Shown here piece by piece: positions 4,654 to 9,791 of a DNA stretch of 9,791 nucleotides. How positions within the stretch are numbered: the stretch's first letter is position 1; every line of letters starts with the position of its first letter. The position numbers were made by a program, and so were the translations under genes. The DNA is taken from positions 1 to 9,791 of the forward strand of contig JAGXIA010000082.1 of the NCBI GenBank assembly GCA_024635885.1, in the 5' to 3' direction. The notes beneath the pieces are model-generated. The model was not told the DNA's origin, searched no databases, and was given only the letters and a program-made list of their open reading frames with translations. The stretch is from Helicobacteraceae bacterium. Lineage in GTDB: Bacteria > Campylobacterota > Campylobacteria > Campylobacterales > Sulfurimonadaceae.

Positions 4654-6166
4654 TTTAGCTTTACTGCTAAGTACATCGGTGCTTAGTGCACAAAATTTTG
4701 AAGATTTTAAAAGATCTCAAGCAGACTCTTTTAAAAAATACAAAGATGAAAGAGACAATGCTTTTAAAAAATACTTAACCCAGCAGTGGGAAGCTTACAA
4801 TGCATATAAGGGGACTCCTTTATATGAAGAACCAAAGCCAAAGACAATAGCGCCTGCAAGGCCCGAAAAAGTTAAAAGTGTTGGTCCAAAAGTAAGTATA
4901 CAAATCAAACCGGTTGAACATGTTGAACCTAAACCTGTACAGAAATTCATAGTGATTGAGCCTGTACCTGTAAAACCTAAAACTGAAGAACCTGAAATCC
5001 AAACACAAAAACCTATAGTTGTCATAACTCCTGTACAAGAGCCTGTAAAAGTCAAAGAAGCTCAAAAAGTAATAAAAAAAGATATTGCATTTAATTTTTA
5101 TGGAACCTTATTAGGCTTTGATATACCACATGGCATAAAAAATGCAAAATTCTATCCTCAAAATCAAAAAGGGATTAGCAATTTTTTTGATGTGGCAGCC
5201 TCTAGCAAATATAATGAACTGATATCTGAAATTTCTAGAGTAAGTAAGGTTATGAATCTTAATGACTGGGGAGTTTATCTTTTAGTCTTTGATATATCTC
5301 ACAGAATATTCTCAAATGAAAATGAAATAAAACTGTTTAGCTGGTTTGTTTTTAACAAACTAGGCTATGCCGTTAAAGTAGGTCTTGCTGAGAAACATAT
5401 AGTCTTAATGCATTACTCTAAAAAGATTATTTACTCAACTCCAAATTATAATTTTGCTAATGATAAATTCTATGTTATAGCTAATTATGGAAAAGGTAAT
5501 GTTGGACAGCTTTATTCCTATAAACAAAATTATCCTGGCGCAGATAAAGCCTTAGATCTATCTATTGATACTTTGCCAAATTTTACATCCGAGATGAAAA
5601 CAAAAACTCTCATCTTCGAAGAATATGGAAATAGTTACAGTATTCCTTTTGAGTATAATCAAAATCTTATTGATTTTATGGCTACATACCCTCAGGCTGA
5701 TTATGAGACATTTTTTAATGCTCCTCTTGATGGCAGAACATATAAAGATATAGCTTCGTCATTGAAAAAATATGTTGATGGAAAAAAAATAAGTGACGCG
5801 ATGAACTTTGTTCTACATTTTGTTCAGAACTCTTTTGAGTATGAAAGAGATGACCAGCAGTTTGGCAGGGAAAAGGTGATGTTTGCCCAAGAGACACTCT
5901 ATTTTAACAAGTCTGATTGTGAAGACAGAGCAATACTTTTCTCATACTTGATTAAAGAACTTTTTGGCATAAGTGTTGAAGGCGTGAAATACAAAGACCA
6001 CATGGCAACCGCTTTATTGGTTCCAATGCAAGGTGATAAAGTTGTTAATGGAAATAGAGAGCTTGTTGTTGCTGATCCAACGTACATAAATGCAAGTATT
6101 GGGCAGAGTATGCCAAAGTACAAGTCATTAAGACCGGAAAGTTTTATTATAATTAAAAAAGATTAG
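4589..6166 (+). CDS. Exported transglutaminase-like protein with aromatic 11-residue repeat and Pro/Lys linker, partner of flgH
   Basis: About 525 residues counted from ATG 4589. The signal peptide's hydrophobic core is FSLALLLSTSVL, cleaved after SA (residue 34). Residues 35-75 carry paired aromatics F37/F40, F48/Y51, F59/Y62, W67/Y70, an 11-residue spacing that suggests a right-handed coiled coil. Residues about 80-155 are rich in Pro, Lys, Glu and Val (EPKP, PVPVKPK), a rod-like periplasmic linker. A mixed domain (about 165-385) of unknown fold precedes a transglutaminase-like domain with C444 (SDCEDRA), H471 (KDHMATAL) and D496 (VADPTY), a plausible Cys-His-Asp triad. Such domains can be proteases, amidases or transferases. 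The frame is open to ATG 4556, but AGGA at 4576-4579 supports 4589; GTG 4598 is also possible. All starts lie inside flgH, implying co-translation with it. Function is unknown; a role at the flagellar rings or wall is inferred. Confidence 0.82.
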   Translation: MLTVQQNKVGEPKLFKLFGHFSLALLLSTSVLSAQNFEDFKRSQADSFKKYKDERDNAFKKYLTQQWEAYNAYKGTPLYEEPKPKTIAPARPEKVKSVGPKVSIQIKPVEHVEPKPVQKFIVIEPVPVKPKTEEPEIQTQKPIVVITPVQEPVKVKEAQKVIKKDIAFNFYGTLLGFDIPHGIKNAKFYPQNQKGISNFFDVAASSKYNELISEISRVSKVMNLNDWGVYLLVFDISHRIFSNENEIKLFSWFVFNKLGYAVKVGLAEKHIVLMHYSKKIIYSTPNYNFANDKFYVIANYGKGNVGQLYSYKQNYPGADKALDLSIDTLPNFTSEMKTKTLIFEEYGNSYSIPFEYNQNLIDFMATYPQADYETFFNAPLDGRTYKDIASSLKKYVDGKKISDAMNFVLHFVQNSFEYERDDQQFGREKVMFAQETLYFNKSDCEDRAILFSYLIKELFGISVEGVKYKDHMATALLVPMQGDKVVNGNRELVVADPTYINASIGQSMPKYKSLRPESFIIIKKD

Positions 6167-6182
6167 GTATATTAGAATTGTA

Positions 6183-6244
6183 TGGCATGTGGAAATCCAC
6201 ATGCGCTGTGAGTAAAATGAGGAAGTACTCTTGGGGTACCCAAG
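6183..6244 (-). repeat. Two-hairpin dispersed repeat, copy 2 (inverted relative to copy 1)
   Basis: On the plus strand the order is the large hairpin GCATGTGGA (6185-6193), AA, TCCACATGC (6196-6204), then a linker, then the small hairpin CTTGGG (6230-6235), GTA, CCCAAG (6239-6244). Reverse-complemented, it matches 3269-3334 almost base for base. Loops differ: the large loop here is 2 bases against 5 in copy 1. The stems are kept, with the small stem one base pair longer here. Like copy 1, it fills the spacer between convergent genes, here the transglutaminase-like gene and the SulP gene, and no T-run follows it. Confidence 0.85.
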
Positions 6245-6252
6245 TAAAAAGC

Positions 6253-7791
6253 TTAGTAGTTAAAAGCAACTTTATAGGTAGGATCATCTTCTTCGTATAA
6301 ACAGTGTGGACCGGCTAGTTTGAGTATAGCTTTACAATCAGCACTAAGGTGACGAAGAAGTAGGTTCTTACCAGCTTCTTCATATTTTTTAGTAATATTA
6401 TCTACAGCTTCTACTCCTGAAGAATCCATTACCCTTGCATTTTTAAAGTCTATAACAACTTTTAGAGGGTCTTGTTCTACATCAAAGTTATCTGCAAATG
6501 TTGTAGCACTTCCAAAGAAAAGTGGACCATCAAGCTCATAAACTTTAGTACCATCTTCTTCCATATGACTTTTTGACCATATTCTTGCATGTTTCCAGGC
6601 AAAAGCAAGAGCAGAGATAATAACTCCGGCGATAACGGCAATAGCTAAATCTTCAACAACTGTGATGATTGTAACAGTAACCATTACAAAAGCATCAGTC
6701 CTAGGCATTTTGTTTAGTCTTGAGAAGCTTGACCACTCAAAAGTACCAATACTTACCATAAACATGATTCCAACTAAAACAGCAACAGGAATAGTATTCA
6801 AAACACCACTCATGGAGACAACTAAAACTATAAGTCCAACAGCCGCCACAAAAGAAGAAAGACGACCAATCCCTCCAGATGTATAGTTGATAATACTTTG
6901 GCCAATCATCGCACAACCAGCCATACCGCCGAAGAAACCACAGGTTACATTTCCAGTTCCCTGAGCGATACACTCTTTGTTCGCAGAACCGCGGGTATTA
7001 CTGAGCTCATCTAAAACAGAAAGAGTAAGAAGTGATTCTATTATTCCAACCAGAGCAATAATTACAGCATATGGAAGAACCATTAAAATGGCATCTAGAC
7101 TAAATAACATCTGAGGTATAACAAAACTTGGCAGTTGACCGGCGAACTGACTCATGTCTGCTAAACCACTAAGTAAAAGGGTGTCTGTTTGTGTGAAATA
7201 TACGCCTAAAGTTATAACAATAATTGCAACAAGTCCAGCTGGGATAGCCTTCGTTATTTTTGGAAGAGTATACATAATCAACATAGTAACAACTACTAAG
7301 ACATACATCATATAGCCTTGCCCCTCAAAAAACTTAAACTGAGCAGTAGCGATAACAATAGCAAGACCATTTACAAAGCCATGAATAGCAGGAGTAGGAA
7401 CAAGACGTATAAATTTACCAAGTTTTAAAGCGCCTATACTTATCTGTATAAGACCAGCTAAAATAGTGGCTAACAGTATATAGTGTAAAACTCCCATAGC
7501 AATAGCTTCTCTGGCCAAACCTTGAGCGGACAAAAGAACATTAGCTTCTAGAGTTAGTCCAACTAAAACAATTGCAACAGCACCGGTAGCCCCGGAAATC
7601 ATACCTGGTTTACCACCAATAAGAGATGTAATAAGTCCTAATATGAAAGCAGTATATAAACCAACAACAGGACTGACACCTGCAATAAAACTAAAGGCAA
7701 TGGCTTCAGGAACTAAAGCAACCGCTACGACTAGACCAGATAAAATATCATTTTTGATATTTGCTGATGTATATTTTTTTAAATCAAACAA
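6253..7791 (-). CDS. SulP/SLC26-family anion transporter with C-terminal STAS domain
   Basis: A 512-residue inner-membrane transporter. About the first 400 residues are strongly hydrophobic with many transmembrane segments, opening with the family block LVVAVALVPEAIAFSFIAGVSPVVGLY (20-46). The SulP signature region is at 278-312 (GTGN...GGMAGCAMIGQSIINY.SGG..RLS), followed by ED near 380. Residues about 413-509 form a cytoplasmic STAS domain with DSSG at 456-459. Family members move sulfate, bicarbonate, dicarboxylates or other anions with Na+ or H+; the substrate cannot be told from sequence. The first codon is TTG at 7791: no ATG or GTG lies between it and the upstream stop, and it has AAGG at 7805-7802, ten bases away. 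It is transcribed alone, with a TATAAT box at 7838-7833. Confidence 0.92.
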   Translation of the reverse strand: MFDLKKYTSANIKNDILSGLVVAVALVPEAIAFSFIAGVSPVVGLYTAFILGLITSLIGGKPGMISGATGAVAIVLVGLTLEANVLLSAQGLAREAIAMGVLHYILLATILAGLIQISIGALKLGKFIRLVPTPAIHGFVNGLAIVIATAQFKFFEGQGYMMYVLVVVTMLIMYTLPKITKAIPAGLVAIIVITLGVYFTQTDTLLLSGLADMSQFAGQLPSFVIPQMLFSLDAILMVLPYAVIIALVGIIESLLTLSVLDELSNTRGSANKECIAQGTGNVTCGFFGGMAGCAMIGQSIINYTSGGIGRLSSFVAAVGLIVLVVSMSGVLNTIPVAVLVGIMFMVSIGTFEWSSFSRLNKMPRTDAFVMVTVTIITVVEDLAIAVIAGVIISALAFAWKHARIWSKSHMEEDGTKVYELDGPLFFGSATTFADNFDVEQDPLKVVIDFKNARVMDSSGVEAVDNITKKYEEAGKNLLLRHLSADCKAILKLAGPHCLYEEDDPTYKVAFNY

Positions 7792-7832
7792 TTGTAAAAA
7801 ACCTTGGATAGAGAGTATTTTGAAATTTCGCG

Positions 7833-7838
7833 ATTATA
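7833..7838 (-). promoter_or_regulatory. Probable -10 box of the SulP gene
   Basis: The minus strand reads TTTGGATATAAT with the perfect hexamer at 7838-7833, 41 bases before the TTG start codon. The T-rich lead-in with no -35 box resembles the other housekeeping promoters in the window. Confidence 0.55.
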
Positions 7839-7898
7839 TCCAAAGAGTGATGAAGGTTTGCTTTTGAGATTGAGAACAGTTATCTTGTATATAAATAA

Positions 7899-7907
7899 TG
7901 TTAGAAT
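7899..7907 (+). promoter_or_regulatory. Extended -10 promoter of the small membrane protein gene
   Basis: TG, one base, then TAGAAT (7902-7907) forms an extended -10 element 26 bases before the ATG at 7934. A second candidate, TATAAA at 7890-7895, lies just upstream. The intergenic stretch 7839-7933 also carries the divergent SulP promoter. Confidence 0.45.
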
Positions 7908-7933
7908 ATATACACTGATAACTAAGGGTTTCC

Positions 7934-8353
7934 ATGACATACTTGATTGTGCATCTTATACATATTTTTTCAGTATTTATCTATGGTGGTTTTTTATTTA
8001 CCGATAATTTATTTTTAAATAAAATGAAAAAAGATCTGAGTGAGGCTGAACATAGTAAAGTACGTGAGTATTTTATGAAATATGTCAGACAGGTAGTTCC
8101 TAAAAGCTTAATAATAGCAGTGCTTTCAGGTATTTACCTTATAAGCGTAAACTTTGGAGAAATCAGTGAAAATGGTTTGTCAAATTTTCAAATAGTACTT
8201 TCAATTAAAGCATTTTTAGGTCTTTGGCTTGGACTTCGTGGAGTTTTACAGGTATTTTTTGGTATTCAGCCTCTAGTATTTAAGAGTCATAAATTTCCGT
8301 TTATCTTGGTTGTAGTAATTATTTTTCTTTCTCAGCTAATGTTTAGTGTATAA
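7934..8353 (+). CDS. Small four-helix integral membrane protein, function unknown
   Basis: A 139-residue protein with four predicted membrane spans, near residues 3-23, 57-73, 86-112 and 121-137. A charged, highly helical cytoplasmic or periplasmic loop lies between the first two (KMKKDLSEAEHSKVREYFMKYVRQ). The first span holds two histidines three residues apart, H7 and H10 (VHLIHIF), and the third contains KAFLGLWLGLRG. Small four-helix proteins with an N-terminal LHI-type histidine recall the CopD/HemJ-type membrane fold, where such histidines bind heme or metal, but the likeness is weak and I do not assign it. AAGGG at 7924-7928 is five bases before the ATG. It is divergent from the SulP gene and has its own promoter. 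Confidence 0.75.
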   Translation: MTYLIVHLIHIFSVFIYGGFLFTDNLFLNKMKKDLSEAEHSKVREYFMKYVRQVVPKSLIIAVLSGIYLISVNFGEISENGLSNFQIVLSIKAFLGLWLGLRGVLQVFFGIQPLVFKSHKFPFILVVVIIFLSQLMFSV

Positions 8354-8358
8354 GAAGA

Positions 8359-8387
8359 TATTACAGAGGCTTGTCTTTTTATTTATT
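8359..8387 (+). terminator. Weak possible terminator after the small membrane protein gene
   Basis: Just after the stop at 8353, an AAGATA arm can pair with TGTCTT (one T-G pair) around an 11-base loop, and the run TTTTTATTTATT follows. The stem is weak and the call rests mostly on the T-rich tail and on the fresh promoter downstream. Confidence 0.25.
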
Positions 8388-8401
8388 AATCATTCATCTT
8401 G

Positions 8402-8407
8402 TATAAT
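8402..8407 (+). promoter_or_regulatory. -10 box of the YajG-like lipoprotein gene
   Basis: A perfect TATAAT follows CTTG, 28 bases before the ATG at 8436, with a T-rich tract (8373-8388) about 15-30 bases further upstream, as in Campylobacterota promoters. Confidence 0.55.
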
Positions 8408-8435
8408 AGTGCTAATCTAATACAAAGGTTTTATT

Positions 8436-9002
8436 ATGAGAAATTTAGTTTATTTAATTGTTATCGCATTGTTCATGGGAGGGTGTTCTTATAAGAATGA
8501 GTCCATTACTCTTCAATCATATAAAGCTGATTATGCCGGAGAGGTGTTACAAGATAAAAAAACTGTTTATATTGCTGCAGTTAAAGATACCAGACTGGAT
8601 AAACGAACTATAGGGTATGTTGAGGAGAACGATAAACAATTAGTAAGACTCTTTAGTGATACTGATTTTTCTGACAAATACAAAGAAGGTTTGAGTCATG
8701 CACTGAACTTGGCTGGATTTGACACTGATACTAGTGCTGATCAAGCATATTTAACTCTTGAAGTTTATATTAAAGATATTAAACTGATACAAAATGACAA
8801 AAATTTTAATGAAAATCTGAAAGGTACAATAGAAATTGAAGTAGTTATAAAAAAAGGTACAGAGATAATTAAACAGAACTTTGTACAAAAAGCCGGCAAG
8901 TGGATTAAACCATCATACTCTTCTAAAGATTTAGAGCCATTCTTATATACTCTCTTCTCAGACAGTATCAACAATGTTGTTTCAAGACTAACAAACTATT
9001 AA
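8436..9002 (+). CDS. YajG-like lipoprotein
   Basis: A 188-residue predicted lipoprotein. The signal peptide MRNLVYLIVIALFMGGC places the lipid cysteine at C17, with a good FMGG lipobox. The mature part begins with a short linker, then a mixed alpha/beta domain: a strand VYIAAVKDTR (near 44-53), a helix with KEGLSHALNLAGF, and strands AYLTLEVYIKDIKL, GTIEIEVVIKKG and KQNFVQKAGKW, ending in a helix (TLFSDSINNVVSRLTNY). The order, length and the D.R motif after the first strand resemble the E. coli YajG family (192 residues, function unknown), but identity is low, so this is a tentative family call. AAAGG at 8424-8428 is the ribosome binding site. It is a single-gene unit, closed by the strong hairpin at 9005-9030. 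Confidence 0.75.
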   Translation: MRNLVYLIVIALFMGGCSYKNESITLQSYKADYAGEVLQDKKTVYIAAVKDTRLDKRTIGYVEENDKQLVRLFSDTDFSDKYKEGLSHALNLAGFDTDTSADQAYLTLEVYIKDIKLIQNDKNFNENLKGTIEIEVVIKKGTEIIKQNFVQKAGKWIKPSYSSKDLEPFLYTLFSDSINNVVSRLTNY

Positions 9003-9004
9003 TT

Positions 9005-9030
9005 TAATTCCGGAAAAGTTTCCGGAATTA
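9005..9030. terminator. Bidirectional hairpin terminator between the lipoprotein gene and valS
   Basis: A perfect 12-bp stem, TAATTCCGGAAA (9005-9016) with TTTCCGGAATTA (9019-9030), closes over two bases (realistically four after end fraying). It lies three bases after one stop codon and seven bases from the other, so it can serve both convergent genes. Tails are T-rich rather than true T-runs (TAGTTTTATTTATT on the plus strand). Confidence 0.75.
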
Positions 9031-9037
9031 TGTAGTT

Positions 9038-9791
9038 TTATTTATTCAATGAGCCGAGTTGTTCTAAAACTTTAGCTTGTTTGGCTGTAGCATCAGCTAA
9101 TAACTCACGATTTTTAGCGAGAACATCTTCTGGGGCATTTGCTACAAATCTTTCATTACTAAGCATACCGCTGAGTTTGTCTATCTCTTTTTGCAGTTTT
9201 TCATCTTGTTTAGTAAGCTTTGCAATAATAGAGCTTAAATCAACTGAATCAGTCGGAATGTAACTCTCACAAAAATCAGCGATATCACTGACAGCATTTT
9301 GTATTTTAGAATCTGTAAACTCCAAAACTTCTACTTTTGCAAGTCTTGTAATAAACGGTAGCATCATCGCTTTGTCTTCTTCACTAATACCGTCAATTTT
9401 TACAAATGCTTTTTCTATTTTTTGGTTTGCTAAATCTACAAGGACTTTCGCACGTCTGATAGAAATAATAGCATCCATAATAATTTCAAATGTTCTCTCT
9501 TCTTTACGTTGTTTAGTCTTACTAGGAAATTTCATTACCATTATTGACTCTGAATTCTCTAAAGAAGTTCCAGATAACTCATGGTATAAATACTCTGTAA
9601 TAAACGGCATAAAAGGGTGAAGAAGTTTCATCGCCTCTTTAAAGATAGCTCCAAGTTCAACTATAGAATCTTTGTCAGCCTTGCTTAACTCGATTCCCCA
9701 GTCACAAAACTCATTCCAAAGAAATTTATACATAACAAGAGCCGCATCATTGAACTTGTATTCATCAAGATTTGCACGAACTTCTTTTGTA
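9038..9791 (-). CDS. valS: Valyl-tRNA synthetase, C-terminal part (runs off right edge)
   Basis: About 250 residues of the C-terminus are visible; the frame stays open to the window edge, so the gene starts beyond 9791 and the ATG at 9733 is internal. The visible part opens with TKEVRANLDEYKFNDAAL, then YKFLWNEFCDWGIELSK, the conserved anticodon-binding helical domain of class I ValS. LLHPFMPFITEYLYHEL and the IISIRRAKV helix follow. The last 65 residues (IIAKLTKQDEKLQKEIDKLSGMLSNERFVANAPEDVLAKNRELL) are the typical ValS coiled-coil arm that contacts tRNA, with the FVANAP.DV motif. The enzyme charges tRNA(Val) with valine in the cytoplasm. The HIGH and KMSKS catalytic motifs lie outside the window. 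It converges on the YajG-like gene and ends at a strong shared hairpin. Confidence 0.97.
   Translation of the reverse strand, partial: TKEVRANLDEYKFNDAALVMYKFLWNEFCDWGIELSKADKDSIVELGAIFKEAMKLLHPFMPFITEYLYHELSGTSLENSESIMVMKFPSKTKQRKEERTFEIIMDAIISIRRAKVLVDLANQKIEKAFVKIDGISEEDKAMMLPFITRLAKVEVLEFTDSKIQNAVSDIADFCESYIPTDSVDLSSIIAKLTKQDEKLQKEIDKLSGMLSNERFVANAPEDVLAKNRELLADATAKQAKVLEQLGSLNK

Noticed and set aside
4795..5065. Minus-strand frames opposite the Pro/Lys-rich linker
   Set aside because: Shadows of the biased codon use on the plus strand; composition (Phe/Tyr/Gly-rich) is not protein-like and no ribosome sites are present.
6185..6204. Rho-independent terminator for the transglutaminase-like gene
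   Set aside because: The stem is strong but the following bases (GCTGTGAGTAAAATG) contain no T-run, and the hairpin belongs to the dispersed repeat.
9038..9733. A separate 231-residue gene starting at ATG 9733
   Set aside because: The frame continues without a stop to the window edge with clear ValS sequence before that Met, so it is internal to valS.

Overview
The window looks like a chromosomal segment of a low-GC, flagellated Campylobacterota (Epsilonproteobacteria) species, most likely Sulfurimonas or a close relative. Reasons: the proteins read like that group, start regions are AT-rich with promoters that show a TATAAT box but no clear -35 box, genes are packed with overlapping stops and starts, and flgH carries a -24/-12 (RpoN) promoter of the form TTGGAAC-N4-TTGCT. 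The genus is inferred from protein style, not from a database match. No tRNA, rRNA, CRISPR array, insertion sequence or prophage gene was seen, and no stretch over 300 bases lacks a gene.

Layout. (1) 1-53, minus strand: the first 17 codons of kdsB (CMP-Kdo synthesis), running off the left edge and divergent from the next operon. The two back-to-back -10 boxes form a perfect 9-bp inverted repeat. (2) 119-3264, plus strand: a four-gene operon with every junction overlapping: TrmN6-like methyltransferase, YkgJ-type cysteine-cluster protein, TPR lipoprotein, trpC. (3) 3265-3419: a hairpin-rich convergent spacer holding copy 1 of a ~62-bp repeat. (4) 3420-3863, minus strand: yqeY. (5) 3931-6166, plus strand: flgH (flagellar L-ring) and a large exported transglutaminase-like protein whose start lies inside flgH; an RpoN promoter precedes the pair. 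(6) 6167-6252: a convergent spacer with copy 2 of the repeat, in inverted orientation. (7) 6253-7791, minus strand: a SulP anion transporter with a STAS domain and a TTG start. (8) 7934-8353 and 8436-9002, plus strand: a small four-helix membrane protein and a YajG-like lipoprotein, each with its own promoter. (9) 9005-9030: a strong 12-bp hairpin between convergent genes. (10) 9038-9791, minus strand: the C-terminal part of valS, running off the right edge.

How they fit together. Most genes are unrelated housekeeping functions (LPS sugar activation, tRNA modification and charging, tryptophan synthesis, anion transport). The most informative grouping is flgH plus the transglutaminase-like gene. 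The shared RpoN promoter, the forced 56-65 bp overlap, and a periplasmic protein with an 11-residue aromatic repeat, a Pro/Lys linker and a Cys-His-Asp domain suggest an undescribed accessory of the flagellar outer rings or nearby cell wall. The second unusual item is the pair of near-identical two-hairpin repeats in opposite orientation at two convergent gene ends, bracketing yqeY-flgH-transglutaminase.
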